Shown here: one piece after another, positions 13,114-21,365 of the stretch | How the letters are laid out: each line of letters begins with the position of its first letter | Numbering within the stretch: position 1 is the first letter of the stretch | Source of the DNA: Natronohydrobacter sp. | GTDB lineage: Bacteria; Pseudomonadota; Alphaproteobacteria; Rhodobacterales; Rhodobacteraceae | NCBI GenBank assembly: GCA_007123015.1 | Contig: SKSL01000014.1 | Coordinates: forward strand, 1 to 23,791 | Length of the DNA: 23,791 bases | Direction of reading: 5' to 3' | Notes under the pieces: model-generated | What the model was told of the DNA's origin: nothing | The model's database searches: none | What the model saw: only the letters and a program-made list of their open reading frames with translations | Position numbers and translations under genes: made by a program

Positions 13114-13752
13114 ATGCGGCTGACCCTGACCCCTGACATGGTGTTGCAAGCCTATCGGCTGGGGGTGTTTCCCATGGCCGAAGACCGCGACTCCAAGGCG
13201 CTCTTCTGGTGCGATCCGGTGTTGCGCGGGATTCTGCCACTCGATGGACTACATCTGTCGCGGTCTCTGCGGCGCCGATTGCGCACCGCCCCGTACCGCG
13301 TCAGCCTGAACGAAGATTTCGCCGGCGTGCTGGCAGGGTGTGCCGCGCGCCCCTCGACCTGGATCAATGCCGAGATCACGACGCTTTTCACTGCCCTGCA
13401 CCGACAGGGCCATGCACATGCAATCGAGGTCTGGGACGGGGATGATCTGATCGGCGGGCTGTATGGTCTGGCAATCGGGGGGCTGTTTTGCGGGGAAAGC
13501 ATGTTCTCACGCCACACAGATGCCTCGAAGATCGCGCTGGCCACGCTGGTCACGCATCTGCGGGCTTGCGGCTTTGTGCTCTTTGATACGCAATATCTGA
13601 CCGATCACCTGGCCAGCCTTGGCGGGATCGAAATTCCGCGCGCCACCTATCGTGCGCGCCTGGCCCATGCTTTGACACTGAAGCCTGACATCCATTGCCG
13701 CGACCTTCCCACGGGTCATGAGGTGGTGCAGTTCAATACCCATAAATCATAG
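13114..13752 (+). CDS. aat: Leucyl/phenylalanyl-tRNA--protein transferase
   Basis: A 212-residue enzyme that adds Leu or Phe to proteins with N-terminal Arg or Lys, marking them for ClpS/ClpAP degradation. The family pattern is clear: YRLGVFPMAEDRDS, the tryptophan-containing FWCDPVLRGILPLD, GGLYGLAIGGLFCGESMFSR, and FDTQYLTDHLASLGG. Start: ATG 13114, 9 bases after the nusB stop. The ribosome site is weak, so translation may depend on nusB. The last 37 bases overlap the 3' end of the convergent DUF2155 gene. Confidence 0.96.
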   Translation: MRLTLTPDMVLQAYRLGVFPMAEDRDSKALFWCDPVLRGILPLDGLHLSRSLRRRLRTAPYRVSLNEDFAGVLAGCAARPSTWINAEITTLFTALHRQGHAHAIEVWDGDDLIGGLYGLAIGGLFCGESMFSRHTDASKIALATLVTHLRACGFVLFDTQYLTDHLASLGGIEIPRATYRARLAHALTLKPDIHCRDLPTGHEVVQFNTHKS

Positions 13753-14108
13753 CGCGCATGGTCCAGCGCATTCAGCGCCGGGCTGGAGGCAACCATCCAG
13801 CCTGAGAAAATGATCTCATCTGCGCGCGTGTCGAAAATGTCGATCCAGGCATAGGCTTCGCCTGCCGGGTTTTCGACCGGATAGCGGCATTCCCCCAACA
13901 TGACAATCAGATGCCCGATCTGCGCATCTTCTCCGCGCAGCAGGGTGATATCTTCGCTGGTGCCCGCCACCCGGTCCAGCCCACGCAGCACAGCACCATT
14001 CGCCGCCGCGATCCGATCCGAGGCTGTCGGCGGGATCTGGTCATCCTGTGCCAGCCCGGCAGAGGCACCGAGTGCAAAGACCAAGGCAAGCCAAAGGTTC
14101 CGCATCAT
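13716..14108 (-). CDS. DUF2155 family exported protein
   Basis: A 130-residue DUF2155 protein of unknown function. A signal peptide is evident (MRNLWLALVFALGASAGLAQ), so the mature part is periplasmic. Family blocks are VLRGLDRVAG, the cysteine-containing GECRYPVENPAGEAYAWIDIFD, and IFSGWMVASSPALNALDHARYDLWVLNC. The two cysteines (ECRYP and LNC) may form a disulfide. Start: tandem ATGs at 14108 and 14105 cannot be told apart, and the longer frame to 14165 lacks support. The upstream neighbour is the NDUFA12-like gene with a 53-base gap, a pairing often seen in Rhodobacteraceae. The 3' end overlaps aat by 37 bases on the opposite strand. Confidence 0.87.
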   Translation of the reverse strand: MMRNLWLALVFALGASAGLAQDDQIPPTASDRIAAANGAVLRGLDRVAGTSEDITLLRGEDAQIGHLIVMLGECRYPVENPAGEAYAWIDIFDTRADEIIFSGWMVASSPALNALDHARYDLWVLNCTTS

Positions 14109-14161
14109 GTACACGCACCGAGCGCAGCACTTCTGCAGCGTCCGCATCATCTGACAGGGAT

Positions 14162-14536
14162 TCACTCGGGGCTCCAGGCTTCATAATCCTTGCGCGGGGC
14201 CGGACTGGCCCGCCGGATCGATCCTTCTGGCGCATAGGCCAGCGCTGTTCCGGTCAGGTTCTCCTGATGCGGCTTTTCCCAAGCCTTGTGCTGCAACGGA
14301 CGATCTGACGGTGTCTCATCCCAGGTATGATGCAGCCAGCCATGCCAGTCGGGCGAAATGCGGCTGGCCTCGGATTCGCCATTATATATCACCCAACGCT
14401 TCTTGTTGTCATGCGAGCGGTAGTAGATATTGCCCTGCTCATCCTCGCCGACTTTGACACCGTTGCGCCAAGTGAAAAAGGCCGTGTTCAGCGTGGAGAA
14501 ATTCCACCAGGTCAAGAAGCGCAGCAGGAATTTCAT
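14162..14536 (-). CDS. NDUFA12-like complex I accessory subunit (B17.2)
   Basis: A 124-residue homologue of mitochondrial NDUFA12, an accessory subunit of NADH:ubiquinone oxidoreductase shared by alphaproteobacteria and mitochondria. The signature is WWNFSTLNTAFFTWRNGVKVGEDEQGN, the tyrosine block IYYRSHDNKKRWVIYNG, and SPDWHGWLHHTWDETPS. The C-terminal tail is low in conservation (PEGSIRRASPAPRKDYEAW). The frame stays open to 14695, but the ATG at 14536 has GGAGG about 9 bases upstream and starts the conserved region. It is divergent from msrB with a 157-base gap. It acts at the inner membrane arm of complex I, by analogy. Confidence 0.92.
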   Translation of the reverse strand: MKFLLRFLTWWNFSTLNTAFFTWRNGVKVGEDEQGNIYYRSHDNKKRWVIYNGESEASRISPDWHGWLHHTWDETPSDRPLQHKAWEKPHQENLTGTALAYAPEGSIRRASPAPRKDYEAWSPE

Positions 14537-14693
14537 CGCAGTAACCTCCGGGCAAGCAGCACAGCGCATGTATGCCGCAATGCAGCCGCAGAATCCAGAG
14601 CGAAGCCGTCTGCAACCCGGCTTTTCCGCTTCAGGATGGACAAGCCCGCTGTCGCGCCTATCTCGCCAGAATACCCAAATCAGGAGAAGACCC

Positions 14694-15137
14694 ATGCCGC
14701 GTTATGAACGTCGCGCCGAAATGATCGAAGCCCTTGATCCGATCCAGTATCATGTTACGCAGGAAAACGGCACTGAGCGCCCATGGACTGGGGTCTATAA
14801 TGATAACAAGCGGGCCGGGATTTATGTCGATATCGTCTCGGGCGAGCCGCTTTTCGCATCTTCGGACAAATACGACTCGGGCTGCGGCTGGCCAAGCTTC
14901 ACCAAACCCCTGATCAGCGAGCATATCGTCGAGAAAACAGATACTTCGCATGGCATGACCCGCGTCGAAGTGCGCTCGCGCCATGGCGACAGCCATCTGG
15001 GCCATGTCTTCCCGGATGGACCACGCGACCGGGGCGGGTTGCGCTATTGCATAAATTCGGCCAGCCTGCGTTTTATCGCGCGCGAAGACATGGCAGCCGA
15101 AGGCTACGGTGATTGGTTGGATCAAGTCGAGGGCTGA
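14694..15137 (+). CDS. msrB: Peptide-methionine (R)-S-oxide reductase MsrB
   Basis: A 147-residue repair enzyme that reduces methionine-R-sulfoxide in proteins. KYDSGCGWPSF, HGMTRVEVRSRHGDSHLGHVFPDGP and GGLRYCINSASLRF are diagnostic. The catalytic residue is Cys119 and a candidate recycling residue is Cys64. The two CxxC pairs that bind zinc in the E. coli type are absent (YVDIVSGEPLF and RSRHGDS stand in their place), so this is the zinc-free subtype. A long open frame extends upstream, but the ATG at 14694 has AGGAGAAG about 6 bases before it. selO follows 62 bases downstream on the same strand, giving a redox-repair pair. Confidence 0.96.
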   Translation: MPRYERRAEMIEALDPIQYHVTQENGTERPWTGVYNDNKRAGIYVDIVSGEPLFASSDKYDSGCGWPSFTKPLISEHIVEKTDTSHGMTRVEVRSRHGDSHLGHVFPDGPRDRGGLRYCINSASLRFIAREDMAAEGYGDWLDQVEG

Positions 15138-15199
15138 CACTGGACCGGCGCGCATGCGGGTTTACATCCCGCTAGGGCAGACTGTCAGGGGGGCGTTAC

Positions 15200-16657
15200 A
15201 TGTCAGCCGCGATCCAGTTCGAAAACACCTACGCGACCGACCTGGCAGGGCTCTATGTGCCGTGGCAGGGCAAGGAATGGCCTGATCCGCAAGTCTTGCT
15301 GCTGAACACAGCGCTTGCGCGATCGCTGGGTCTGGACGCGGATTTCCTGCAAGGGCGTGAGGGCGCGAAACTTCTGACCGGCGCAGCCCTGCCCGATACG
15401 TCGCGGCCCATTGCGCAGGCCTATGCCGGGCATCAATTCGGGGGCTTTTCGCCACAACTGGGCGATGGGCGCGCCATTTTGCTGGGCGAGATCGTCGATC
15501 CCGAAGGCCAGCGCCATGATCTGCACCTGAAAGGCTCTGGCCGCACCCCTTTTTCGCGCGGCGGGGATGGTCGTGCCGTTCTGGGCCCGGTGCTGCGCGA
15601 ATATCTGATCTCGGAAGCGATGCACGCGCTGGGCGTGCCCACAACCCGCGCGCTTGCGGCCTGCACGACAGGCGACCGCGTGCTGCGCCAGAACGGGTTG
15701 GAACCGGGGGCCGTGCTGGCGCGAACCGCGTCAAGCCATCTGCGCGTCGGCACCTTCCAGTTCTTCGCGGCACGGGGCGAACAGGACAAGCTGCGCTTGC
15801 TGCTGGATTATGCCATTGCGCGCCATGATCCTGACCTGACCGGTGCGCCCGATGCCGCGCTGCGTTTCCTCAAACGCGTGGGCGCGCGGCAAGCGCAGCT
15901 GGTGGCTCAATGGATGGGGCTGGGCTTCATCCACGGGGTGATGAACACAGATAACATGACGATTTCGGGCGAGACCATTGATTACGGCCCCTGCGCCTTC
16001 ATGGATTCCTACGATCCGAAAACGGTGTTCAGTTCCATCGACCATCAGGGCCGCTATGCTTATGACAATCAGCCTGCGATCCTGTTGTGGAATCTCGCGC
16101 GGCTGGCTGAAGCGCTCTTGCCGATGATCCATCCGGATGAAGATCGCGCCATCGCGCAGGCCAGCGAAGTGATCGACGCGACACGCACCCGCTACCGCGA
16201 GGCCTGGCTTGAGGTCTTTGCGAAAAAGCTGGGCCTGTGCCTGCCAGTCGCAGGCTTGATCGACGCGATGCATGCGGTTTGGGCACAGCAGAATGTTGAT
16301 TTCACTCTGTTTTTCAGGGCGTTGCCAGAAGCGCTGCAGGGCCACGACGCTGCTGTGAAGGTGCTTTTCAGCGCCCCTGATGAGAAACTGGACGCCTGGC
16401 TGTCAGCCTATCGCGCTGAATTCACTGCGCAAGACGGCGATCTTGCGCCGATGGCTGCGGCGAACCCGATCTACATTCCGCGCAATCATCTGGTGGAAGA
16501 GGCGCTCACAGCCGCGTCGGAGTCAGGTGATATGGCACCCTTCCTCACGCTTCTGGAGCGGTTGCAAAACCCGTTCACGCCTGTGGACGGGGCCGAGATT
16601 TATGCCAATCCCGCCCCTGCAGATGCCCCGCGGATCGTCACCTTCTGTGGAACGTAA
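15200..16657 (+). CDS. selO: Protein adenylyltransferase SelO (YdiU/UPF0061)
   Basis: A 485-residue pseudokinase-fold enzyme. SelO transfers AMP to Ser/Thr/Tyr of target proteins and supports the oxidative-stress response. The conserved set is visible: QAYAGHQFGGFSPQLGDGRAILLGE, LKGSGRTPFSRGGDGRA with Lys111, LARTASSHLRVGTFQFF, HGVMNTDNM with Asp251/Asn252, and DYGPCAFMD with the metal Asp261. These are close to the positions I remember for the Pseudomonas enzyme. The C-terminus ends in a lone cysteine (VTFCGT); eukaryotic relatives have a redox CxxU there. Start: ATG 15200 with AGGGGGG upstream. It converges on rpoH, whose stop is 15 bases away, with no obvious terminator between. Confidence 0.95.
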   Translation: MSAAIQFENTYATDLAGLYVPWQGKEWPDPQVLLLNTALARSLGLDADFLQGREGAKLLTGAALPDTSRPIAQAYAGHQFGGFSPQLGDGRAILLGEIVDPEGQRHDLHLKGSGRTPFSRGGDGRAVLGPVLREYLISEAMHALGVPTTRALAACTTGDRVLRQNGLEPGAVLARTASSHLRVGTFQFFAARGEQDKLRLLLDYAIARHDPDLTGAPDAALRFLKRVGARQAQLVAQWMGLGFIHGVMNTDNMTISGETIDYGPCAFMDSYDPKTVFSSIDHQGRYAYDNQPAILLWNLARLAEALLPMIHPDEDRAIAQASEVIDATRTRYREAWLEVFAKKLGLCLPVAGLIDAMHAVWAQQNVDFTLFFRALPEALQGHDAAVKVLFSAPDEKLDAWLSAYRAEFTAQDGDLAPMAAANPIYIPRNHLVEEALTAASESGDMAPFLTLLERLQNPFTPVDGAEIYANPAPADAPRIVTFCGT

Positions 16658-16672
16658 AGCGCGCAGCCCGCG

Positions 16673-17569
16673 TCAGCTGACTGGCACGACCATGCCTTTT
16701 TCGCGCGCCAGCGTGCGCATGCGCGCCTGCAGCTTCTCGAAGGCGCGCACTTCGATCTGGCGGATCCGCTCGCGGCTGACGTCATAGCGTTGTGACAGAT
16801 CTTCCAGCGTCACGGGCTCGTCGCTCAGCCGTCGCTGGGTCAGCACATCGCGTTCGCGCTCATTGAGCACATCCATCGCGTCCATCAGCAATTCGCGACG
16901 CAATTCCAATTCGTCGCGTTCGGCATAATCCGCCGCCTGATCGGCGTCTTCATCTTCCAGCCAGTCCTGCCAGCTCGACGCGCCTTCTTCACTGCCGATG
17001 GTGGCATTCAGCGACGAATCACTGCCCGCAAGCCGACGATTCATCGAGATGACCTCATCCTCGGTCACATTCAGGTCGCGCGCGATCTGGGCGACATTTT
17101 CCGGGCGCAGATCGCCATCTTCCAGCGCGCCAAGCTTCGATTTCGCCTTGCGCAGGTTGAAGAACAGCTTTTTCTGCGCGCTGGTCGTGCCAAGTTTCAC
17201 CAAAGACCAGGACCGCAGGATATATTCCTGGATCGAGGCGCGGATCCACCACATGGCATAAGTCGCCAGACGAAACCCCTTATCTGGGTCGAAGCGCTTG
17301 ACCGCCTGCATCAACCCGACATTGGCTTCCGAGATCACTTCGGCCTGCGGCAGCCCATAGCCTCGATAGCCCATCGCGATTTTGGCAGCCAGACGCAGAT
17401 GCGACGTGACGAGCTTATGCGCAGCATCCGTGTCCTGATGATCGACCCAGCGTTTCGCCAGCATGAATTCCTCTTCCGGCTCCAGCATCGGGAAGCGTCG
17501 AATTTCCTGCATATAGCGGTTCAGCCCCTGTTCAGGGCTGGGGGCGGGAAGATTGGCGTAGCTGCTCAT
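16673..17569 (-). CDS. rpoH: Heat-shock sigma factor RpoH (RpoH-I type)
   Basis: A 298-residue group 3 sigma-70 factor for heat-shock promoters. Sigma region 2 runs from HLRLAAKIAMGYRGYG to ATYAMWWIRASIQEYILRSWSLVKLG. The RpoH box is QKKLFFNLR. Region 4 is PVTLEDLSQRYDVSRERIRQIE. The N-terminus MSSYANLPAPSPEQGLNRY matches the RpoH-I type of Rhodobacter and not the RpoE-dependent RpoH-II, which is an inference from memory of both sequences. The frame reaches 17641, but the ATG at 17569 has AAAGGACAGGA upstream. It follows rluD on the same strand, with a 123-base gap that could hold its own promoter. Region 1.1 is absent, as expected. Confidence 0.95.
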   Translation of the reverse strand: MSSYANLPAPSPEQGLNRYMQEIRRFPMLEPEEEFMLAKRWVDHQDTDAAHKLVTSHLRLAAKIAMGYRGYGLPQAEVISEANVGLMQAVKRFDPDKGFRLATYAMWWIRASIQEYILRSWSLVKLGTTSAQKKLFFNLRKAKSKLGALEDGDLRPENVAQIARDLNVTEDEVISMNRRLAGSDSSLNATIGSEEGASSWQDWLEDEDADQAADYAERDELELRRELLMDAMDVLNERERDVLTQRRLSDEPVTLEDLSQRYDVSRERIRQIEVRAFEKLQARMRTLAREKGMVVPVS

Positions 17570-17646
17570 CACAACATCCTGTCCTTTGGGCCGGTGGTTG
17601 CAGATAAGAACGCGCCCGCGCCGCTGCAACCTGTCTGGCATGAAAA

Positions 17647-17676
17647 AACATACAAACTCTTTACGCAGCGCGCCAA
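17647..17676 (-). promoter_or_regulatory. Possible promoter of rpoH
   Basis: On the minus strand TTGGCG (17676-17671), an 18-base spacer and TATGTT (17652-17647) form a moderate sigma-70-like pair about 80 bases before the rpoH ATG. A TAAAGA inside the spacer lacks a TGATCC at the right distance, so an RpoE promoter is not supported. Confidence 0.3.
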
Positions 17677-17692
17677 GTGCCCGATGACAGCA

Positions 17693-18748
17693 TCACTGAT
17701 TTGTGTCGCTGCGTGACCCGCGCAGCTGTTCCAGCAGATCCGCCATATCGATCGGTAGCGGGGCAGCGAAATCGAGCTTTTCTTCTGTGACCGGATGGAT
17801 GAAGCCCAAAGTCGCGGCATGCAGCGCCTGCCGCCCGAACGCGGAACAGGCCGCAACACCCTCTGCCCCCAAAGCACGTTCCGAGAGCTTACGCCGCCCA
17901 CCATAGACCGGATCGCCCACCAGCCCATGCCCGGCATGCGAAAGATGCACGCGGATCTGATGCGTGCGCCCGGTCTCCAGCCAGCATTCCAGCAGCGCGA
18001 CTGCAGGGGGTGTGCCGAAGGCTTCCAGCACGTGCGCGCGGGTGACAGCATGGCGGCCATTTGCCCAGACCACGGCCTGTTTCTGCCGGTCATTCTTGCT
18101 GCGGGCCAGTTGACTCTGGATTTTCAGAATGTTGCCGGGCTCGAAACTGGTGCCCTTGACCCCGCGCAGGCGTGGGTCATTGCCATCCGGCACACCGTAG
18201 CAGATCGCCAGATAGCGCCGCATGACACTATGTGCCTCGAACTGTGCTGCAAGCCCCTGATGCGCGCGATCCGATTTCGCGACCACCAGCAGGCCAGAGG
18301 TTTCCTTGTCGATCCGGTGCACGATGCCGGGGCGCTTTTCCCCACCGATCCCGGACAGGCTGTCGCCGCAATGATGCAACAGCGCATTGACCAGTGTCTG
18401 ATCCGGGCTGCCCGGTGCCGGGTGGACGACCATGCCTGCGGGTTTGTTCAGCACGATCAGATCCGCATCCTCCCACAGGATATCAAGCGCGATGTCCTGC
18501 GCGCGCGTCTCGACCGTGGCGGCCGCGTGCATCCGGATCACCAGCGCTTCGCCTTGCGCAACTTTCGTGCGCGGCTCGGTCAAGACAACACCCTCGCGCA
18601 GCACAGCGCCCTCTTCGATCAGTTTCATCAACCGCGAGCGCGACAGGCCCAACCCCTCTGGCACATCGCGTGCCAAGGCCTTATCGAGCCGGGCAGGGGG
18701 CTCTGGCCCGATGATGACTGTGATCTCGTGAAAAGGTGCCTGCGACAT
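17693..18748 (-). CDS. rluD: 23S rRNA pseudouridine synthase, RluD family
   Basis: A 351-residue RluA/RluD-family pseudouridine synthase. An S4 RNA-binding domain lies at about residues 18-70 (RLDKALARDVPEGLGLSRSRLMKLIEEGAV). The catalytic domain follows, with LIVLNKPAGMVVHPAPG and HRIDKETSGLLVVAKSD, where Asp147 is the catalytic residue. LECWLETGRTHQIRVHLSHAGHGLVGDPVYGG is the third motif. RluD would modify helix 69 of 23S rRNA; RluC-like specificity cannot be excluded. The start ATG (18748) overlaps the start of the divergent DUF6476 gene by two bases, so its promoter must lie inside that gene. rpoH follows downstream. Confidence 0.94.
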   Translation of the reverse strand: MSQAPFHEITVIIGPEPPARLDKALARDVPEGLGLSRSRLMKLIEEGAVLREGVVLTEPRTKVAQGEALVIRMHAAATVETRAQDIALDILWEDADLIVLNKPAGMVVHPAPGSPDQTLVNALLHHCGDSLSGIGGEKRPGIVHRIDKETSGLLVVAKSDRAHQGLAAQFEAHSVMRRYLAICYGVPDGNDPRLRGVKGTSFEPGNILKIQSQLARSKNDRQKQAVVWANGRHAVTRAHVLEAFGTPPAVALLECWLETGRTHQIRVHLSHAGHGLVGDPVYGGRRKLSERALGAEGVAACSAFGRQALHAATLGFIHPVTEEKLDFAAPLPIDMADLLEQLRGSRSDTNQ

Positions 18749-19049
18749 GACGATGCCCCCGGATCAGCTTCCGCCCGACCTGCGCTTGGTGAAGCGGTTG
18801 GTCGTGGTGCTGACAAGCGTGATGATTCTGGGCCTGATAGTCATTGTCGGCCTGCTTGTCACCCGTCTGGGCATGGCGTCCGCCCCCTTGGCGGTACCTG
18901 ACAATGTGACCCTGCCCGAAGGCACACGGGTCGAAGCGCTGACACTGTCCGAGCGCTGGGTCATCGTGGTGACGCGTGAGGGTGAGGCGCTGTTCTTTGA
19001 TCGCAGGCGTGGGCGCTTGCGTCACACGCTGCCTTTGCCCGAGGATTAA
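18747..19049 (+). CDS. DUF6476 family small membrane protein
   Basis: A 100-residue protein with one transmembrane helix (about residues 17-39, LVVVLTSVMILGLIVIVGLLV). A short domain follows, in which VTLPEGTRVEALTLSERWVIVVTREGEALFFDRRRGRLRHTL resembles a single beta-propeller-like repeat. It matches what I remember of DUF6476, a family confined mainly to Rhodobacterales and of unknown function. The N-terminus should face the cytoplasm, with the C-terminal part in the periplasm. Start: ATG 18747 with AAAAGG about 10 bases upstream, inside rluD. The ATG at 18753 is possible. The two divergent genes share the CATG at 18746-18749. Confidence 0.8.
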   Translation: MTMPPDQLPPDLRLVKRLVVVLTSVMILGLIVIVGLLVTRLGMASAPLAVPDNVTLPEGTRVEALTLSERWVIVVTREGEALFFDRRRGRLRHTLPLPED

Positions 19050-19160
19050 GGGACACGTCGCAACGCAGACATGGCAGGGCCGTTATTTCGCCATATCTGT
19101 CTGAAACCGTATCAGGGTGAGGGCTGGAACCTCTTCTGATTTTTGCTTGAGGGATTTGAT

Positions 19161-20216
19161 ATGGACGACACGCGTCATCCTGTGCGCTTTCACGGCACAG
19201 CCAGTGAATATTTCGGCATCTGGATCGTGAACCTGCTTCTGTCTATCGTCACCATCGGAATCTATTCCGCCTGGGCGAAAGTGCGCACCAACAAGTATTT
19301 CTATCAGAATACTGAAATCGGTGGGCGGCGGTTTGATTATCACGCCACAGGCGGCCAGATCCTGATCGGGCGCATCATTATCGTGCTGAGCTTCATCGCC
19401 ATCCAGATCCTGTCGCTGGTGCCGATTGTGCTTGGCTTGGTGCTGCTTGCGTTCCTGTTCGTGTTTCCATGGCTGCTGATGCGCTCCTTGCGCTTCAATG
19501 CACGGGTGACATCCTGGTCCAATGTGCGCTTCAATTTTCATGGCCGGACGAAGGATGCCTTTCTGGTCTATCTGCTCTACCCGTTCCTGACGGTCTTCAC
19601 ACTGTTTCTGGCCTGGCCCTTCGCGGATCGCGCGCGGCGGAAATATGTGCTGAACCATCACAGCCTTGGCCAGTCGCGCTTTGCTTTCGACTCCGGGATC
19701 GGGCCGTTTTATGGTGCGTTCTTTGCAGCCCTCGGCGTGGTGCTGATTGTTCTGGCGCTCAGCCTTGCCAGTGCGTTGCCGGTTCTGACAGCGCTGTTCA
19801 ACGACCTGAGCCTGCTCGAAAACGAGACCTTTCTGCTCGGAAACATGCTGCTGATCGTGAAGGCCTATATTGGCGTCATCGCGGGGTTCGTCATTGCAGG
19901 CATCGTCTATACAGCCATTCTTCGCAATATCCTGTTCTGCGGCACCTGGATCGAGGGTGGGCATCAGCTGCGCTCTTCAGTGTCGATCCCGCGCTATGTC
20001 TGGATCTCGGTGACCAATGCACTCGCGATCATCCTGACATTGGGGCTGATGCTGCCTTGGGCAAAGATCCGCATGGCCCGTTATCTGGCTGATCAGACAG
20101 ATGTGATCGTGAATGGCGATCTGGAAGATTTCGTCGGTGATATCCTGCCCGAAGGAGGGGCTTTTGGTGATGCCTATACGGATCTGGAAGCAATTGATAT
20201 GGGGCTGCCAGTGTAA
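19161..20216 (+). CDS. DUF898 (YjgN-like) integral membrane protein
   Basis: A 351-residue multi-pass inner-membrane protein. Two repeats of the DUF898 unit are visible. The first is FHGTASEYFGIWIVNLLLSIVTIGIYSAWAKVR, then NFHGRTKDAFLVYLLYPFLT. A final related segment is YVWISVTNALAIILTLGLMLPWAKIRMARYLAD. The repeated xYxxWAKxR-like motif (IYSAWAKVRTNKY and LPWAKIRMARY) is diagnostic. There are about eight to nine hydrophobic helices. The function of the family is unknown. A TTG start at 19143 is possible, but the ATG at 19161 has GAGGGA 8 bases upstream. It is followed 12 bases later by an M48 protease gene, with which it forms an operon and probably a functional pair. Confidence 0.92.
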   Translation: MDDTRHPVRFHGTASEYFGIWIVNLLLSIVTIGIYSAWAKVRTNKYFYQNTEIGGRRFDYHATGGQILIGRIIIVLSFIAIQILSLVPIVLGLVLLAFLFVFPWLLMRSLRFNARVTSWSNVRFNFHGRTKDAFLVYLLYPFLTVFTLFLAWPFADRARRKYVLNHHSLGQSRFAFDSGIGPFYGAFFAALGVVLIVLALSLASALPVLTALFNDLSLLENETFLLGNMLLIVKAYIGVIAGFVIAGIVYTAILRNILFCGTWIEGGHQLRSSVSIPRYVWISVTNALAIILTLGLMLPWAKIRMARYLADQTDVIVNGDLEDFVGDILPEGGAFGDAYTDLEAIDMGLPV

Positions 20217-20228
20217 ACGAGGACACGC

Positions 20229-21287
20229 GTGACGCGCGACCTGTTCCATAGCGCCCCTGCGAAAATCGCGGGGCACCTGATGCCTGTGGGCAGTTCGCGC
20301 ATGATCGACGCCGTGCTGCATGCCGAGCCGGGGCGCTTCCGTGTGATCGATACTGCGCAGGCCCTGCAGGCATCTGGCCCTATGGCGCAACTGCGCTTCG
20401 AGGCGCCGATCGGACGCGCGCCCCGTCGGCTGACCCTGCCCGATGGTGCAGTCTTCGAAACCACCGATCTTGCTGCCGTCGATGCGCTCAACCCCGGACG
20501 CGCTGTCAAGAACCTTCACCAGTCCGAGGCCTTCCGCCCACGCCTGATCGGCTTTGTCATCCTTGCCATTCTGGCCGCAATCGCCGTCTGGCGCTTTGGT
20601 CTGGCACTGCTGGTCAGCGCGGCTGTCTGGATAACCCCGCCACAATTTGCGCGTGTGATTGATGATCAGACCCTGGCCATGTTCGACCGGTTGATCCTGG
20701 AACCGACGACGCTTGACGTGCAGGAACAAGCCCGGTTGCAAGCTGATTTCGCAGCGCTGACCGCGACGCTGACCGCAGACGAATCGCACACCCCCTTGCG
20801 GCTGGAATTTCGCGCAGGCCCCATGGGCCCCAATGCCTTTGCCATGCCCGGGGGCACGGTTGTGCTGACCGATGATCTGGTGCAGTTGACCGATGACCCG
20901 GATATGGTCGCGGGCGTGATGGGGCATGAGATCGGCCATGTCATCCACCGCCACAGCCTGCGCCAGATTTACCGCGCACTGGGCATCGCCACGCTGGTGG
21001 GGTTTCTTGCGGGCGAAACGGGCCCGATTCTGGAAGCGATCCTGCTCGAAGGCAACCTGCTGCTGCAGCTGGCCTATTCCCGCGCCCATGAATTCGAAGC
21101 CGATGCCTTCGCGGTCGAGATCACCCATCGCGCAGGCTTCGACCCCGCAGGGATGATCCGCTTTTTCGAGCATCTGATCGCACAAGGGCTGAGCGACCCG
21201 ATGCCGTCCTGGGGCAGCACGCATCCGCCGCATGATGAACGCATCGCCGCCATCCGCGCGCAGATTGCCACGCTGCCTGCGCGCTAA
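20229..21287 (+). CDS. M48-family membrane-associated zinc metalloprotease
   Basis: A 352-residue protease. A less conserved N-terminal region of about 100 residues is followed by a transmembrane stretch (about residues 106-136, LIGFVILAILAAIAV and LALLVSAAVWI). The M48 catalytic domain has HEIGH at residues 233-237 and the third zinc ligand Glu288 in EFEAD. NAFAMPGGTVVLTDDLVQL is the typical substrate-strand block. The active site may face the periplasm, where relatives act in envelope quality control. Start: GTG 20229 with GAGGA 5 bases upstream. It directly follows the DUF898 gene, suggesting that the membrane protein and the protease work together. It is convergent with waaA across a gap that holds a repeat element and a hairpin. 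Confidence 0.92.
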   Translation: MTRDLFHSAPAKIAGHLMPVGSSRMIDAVLHAEPGRFRVIDTAQALQASGPMAQLRFEAPIGRAPRRLTLPDGAVFETTDLAAVDALNPGRAVKNLHQSEAFRPRLIGFVILAILAAIAVWRFGLALLVSAAVWITPPQFARVIDDQTLAMFDRLILEPTTLDVQEQARLQADFAALTATLTADESHTPLRLEFRAGPMGPNAFAMPGGTVVLTDDLVQLTDDPDMVAGVMGHEIGHVIHRHSLRQIYRALGIATLVGFLAGETGPILEAILLEGNLLLQLAYSRAHEFEADAFAVEITHRAGFDPAGMIRFFEHLIAQGLSDPMPSWGSTHPPHDERIAAIRAQIATLPAR

Positions 21288-21337
21288 ACCCGCCTTGATC
21301 CCCAGTCATGTCGCGGGATCACGCGCTGCATCCCATC

Positions 21338-21358
21338 ATTTTCTTGCGTCAAATACTC
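21338..21358. repeat. Intergenic element, copy 2 (GAGTATTT...GCAAGAAAAT on minus)
   Basis: This is the second copy of the 21-base element at 2681-2701, with 18 identical positions; only the three central bases differ. Like copy 1 it lies between two converging genes (M48 protease and waaA) and beside a GCAA-loop hairpin. The flanks are otherwise unrelated. Confidence 0.5.
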
Positions 21359-21365
21359 TCGCCGA

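Noticed and set aside
15156..15172. GCGGG/CCCGC hairpin between msrB and selO as a terminator
   Set aside because: The stem is only 5 bp with a 7-base loop and no T-run follows, so a transcription end is not supported.
17641..17700. RpoE-dependent promoter for rpoH
   Set aside because: A TAAAGA is present, but the bases 18 upstream do not resemble TGATCC, and the protein looks like RpoH-I, which is not known to depend on RpoE.
17795..18901. 368-residue plus-strand frame opposite rluD
   Set aside because: RluD on the minus strand is complete with its HRIDKETSG motif. The plus frame is a shadow.
19977..21233. 418-residue minus-strand frame opposite DUF898 and the M48 protease
   Set aside because: The plus strand carries full HEIGH/ExxAD and DUF898 motifs. 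The minus reading has no recognisable domain.
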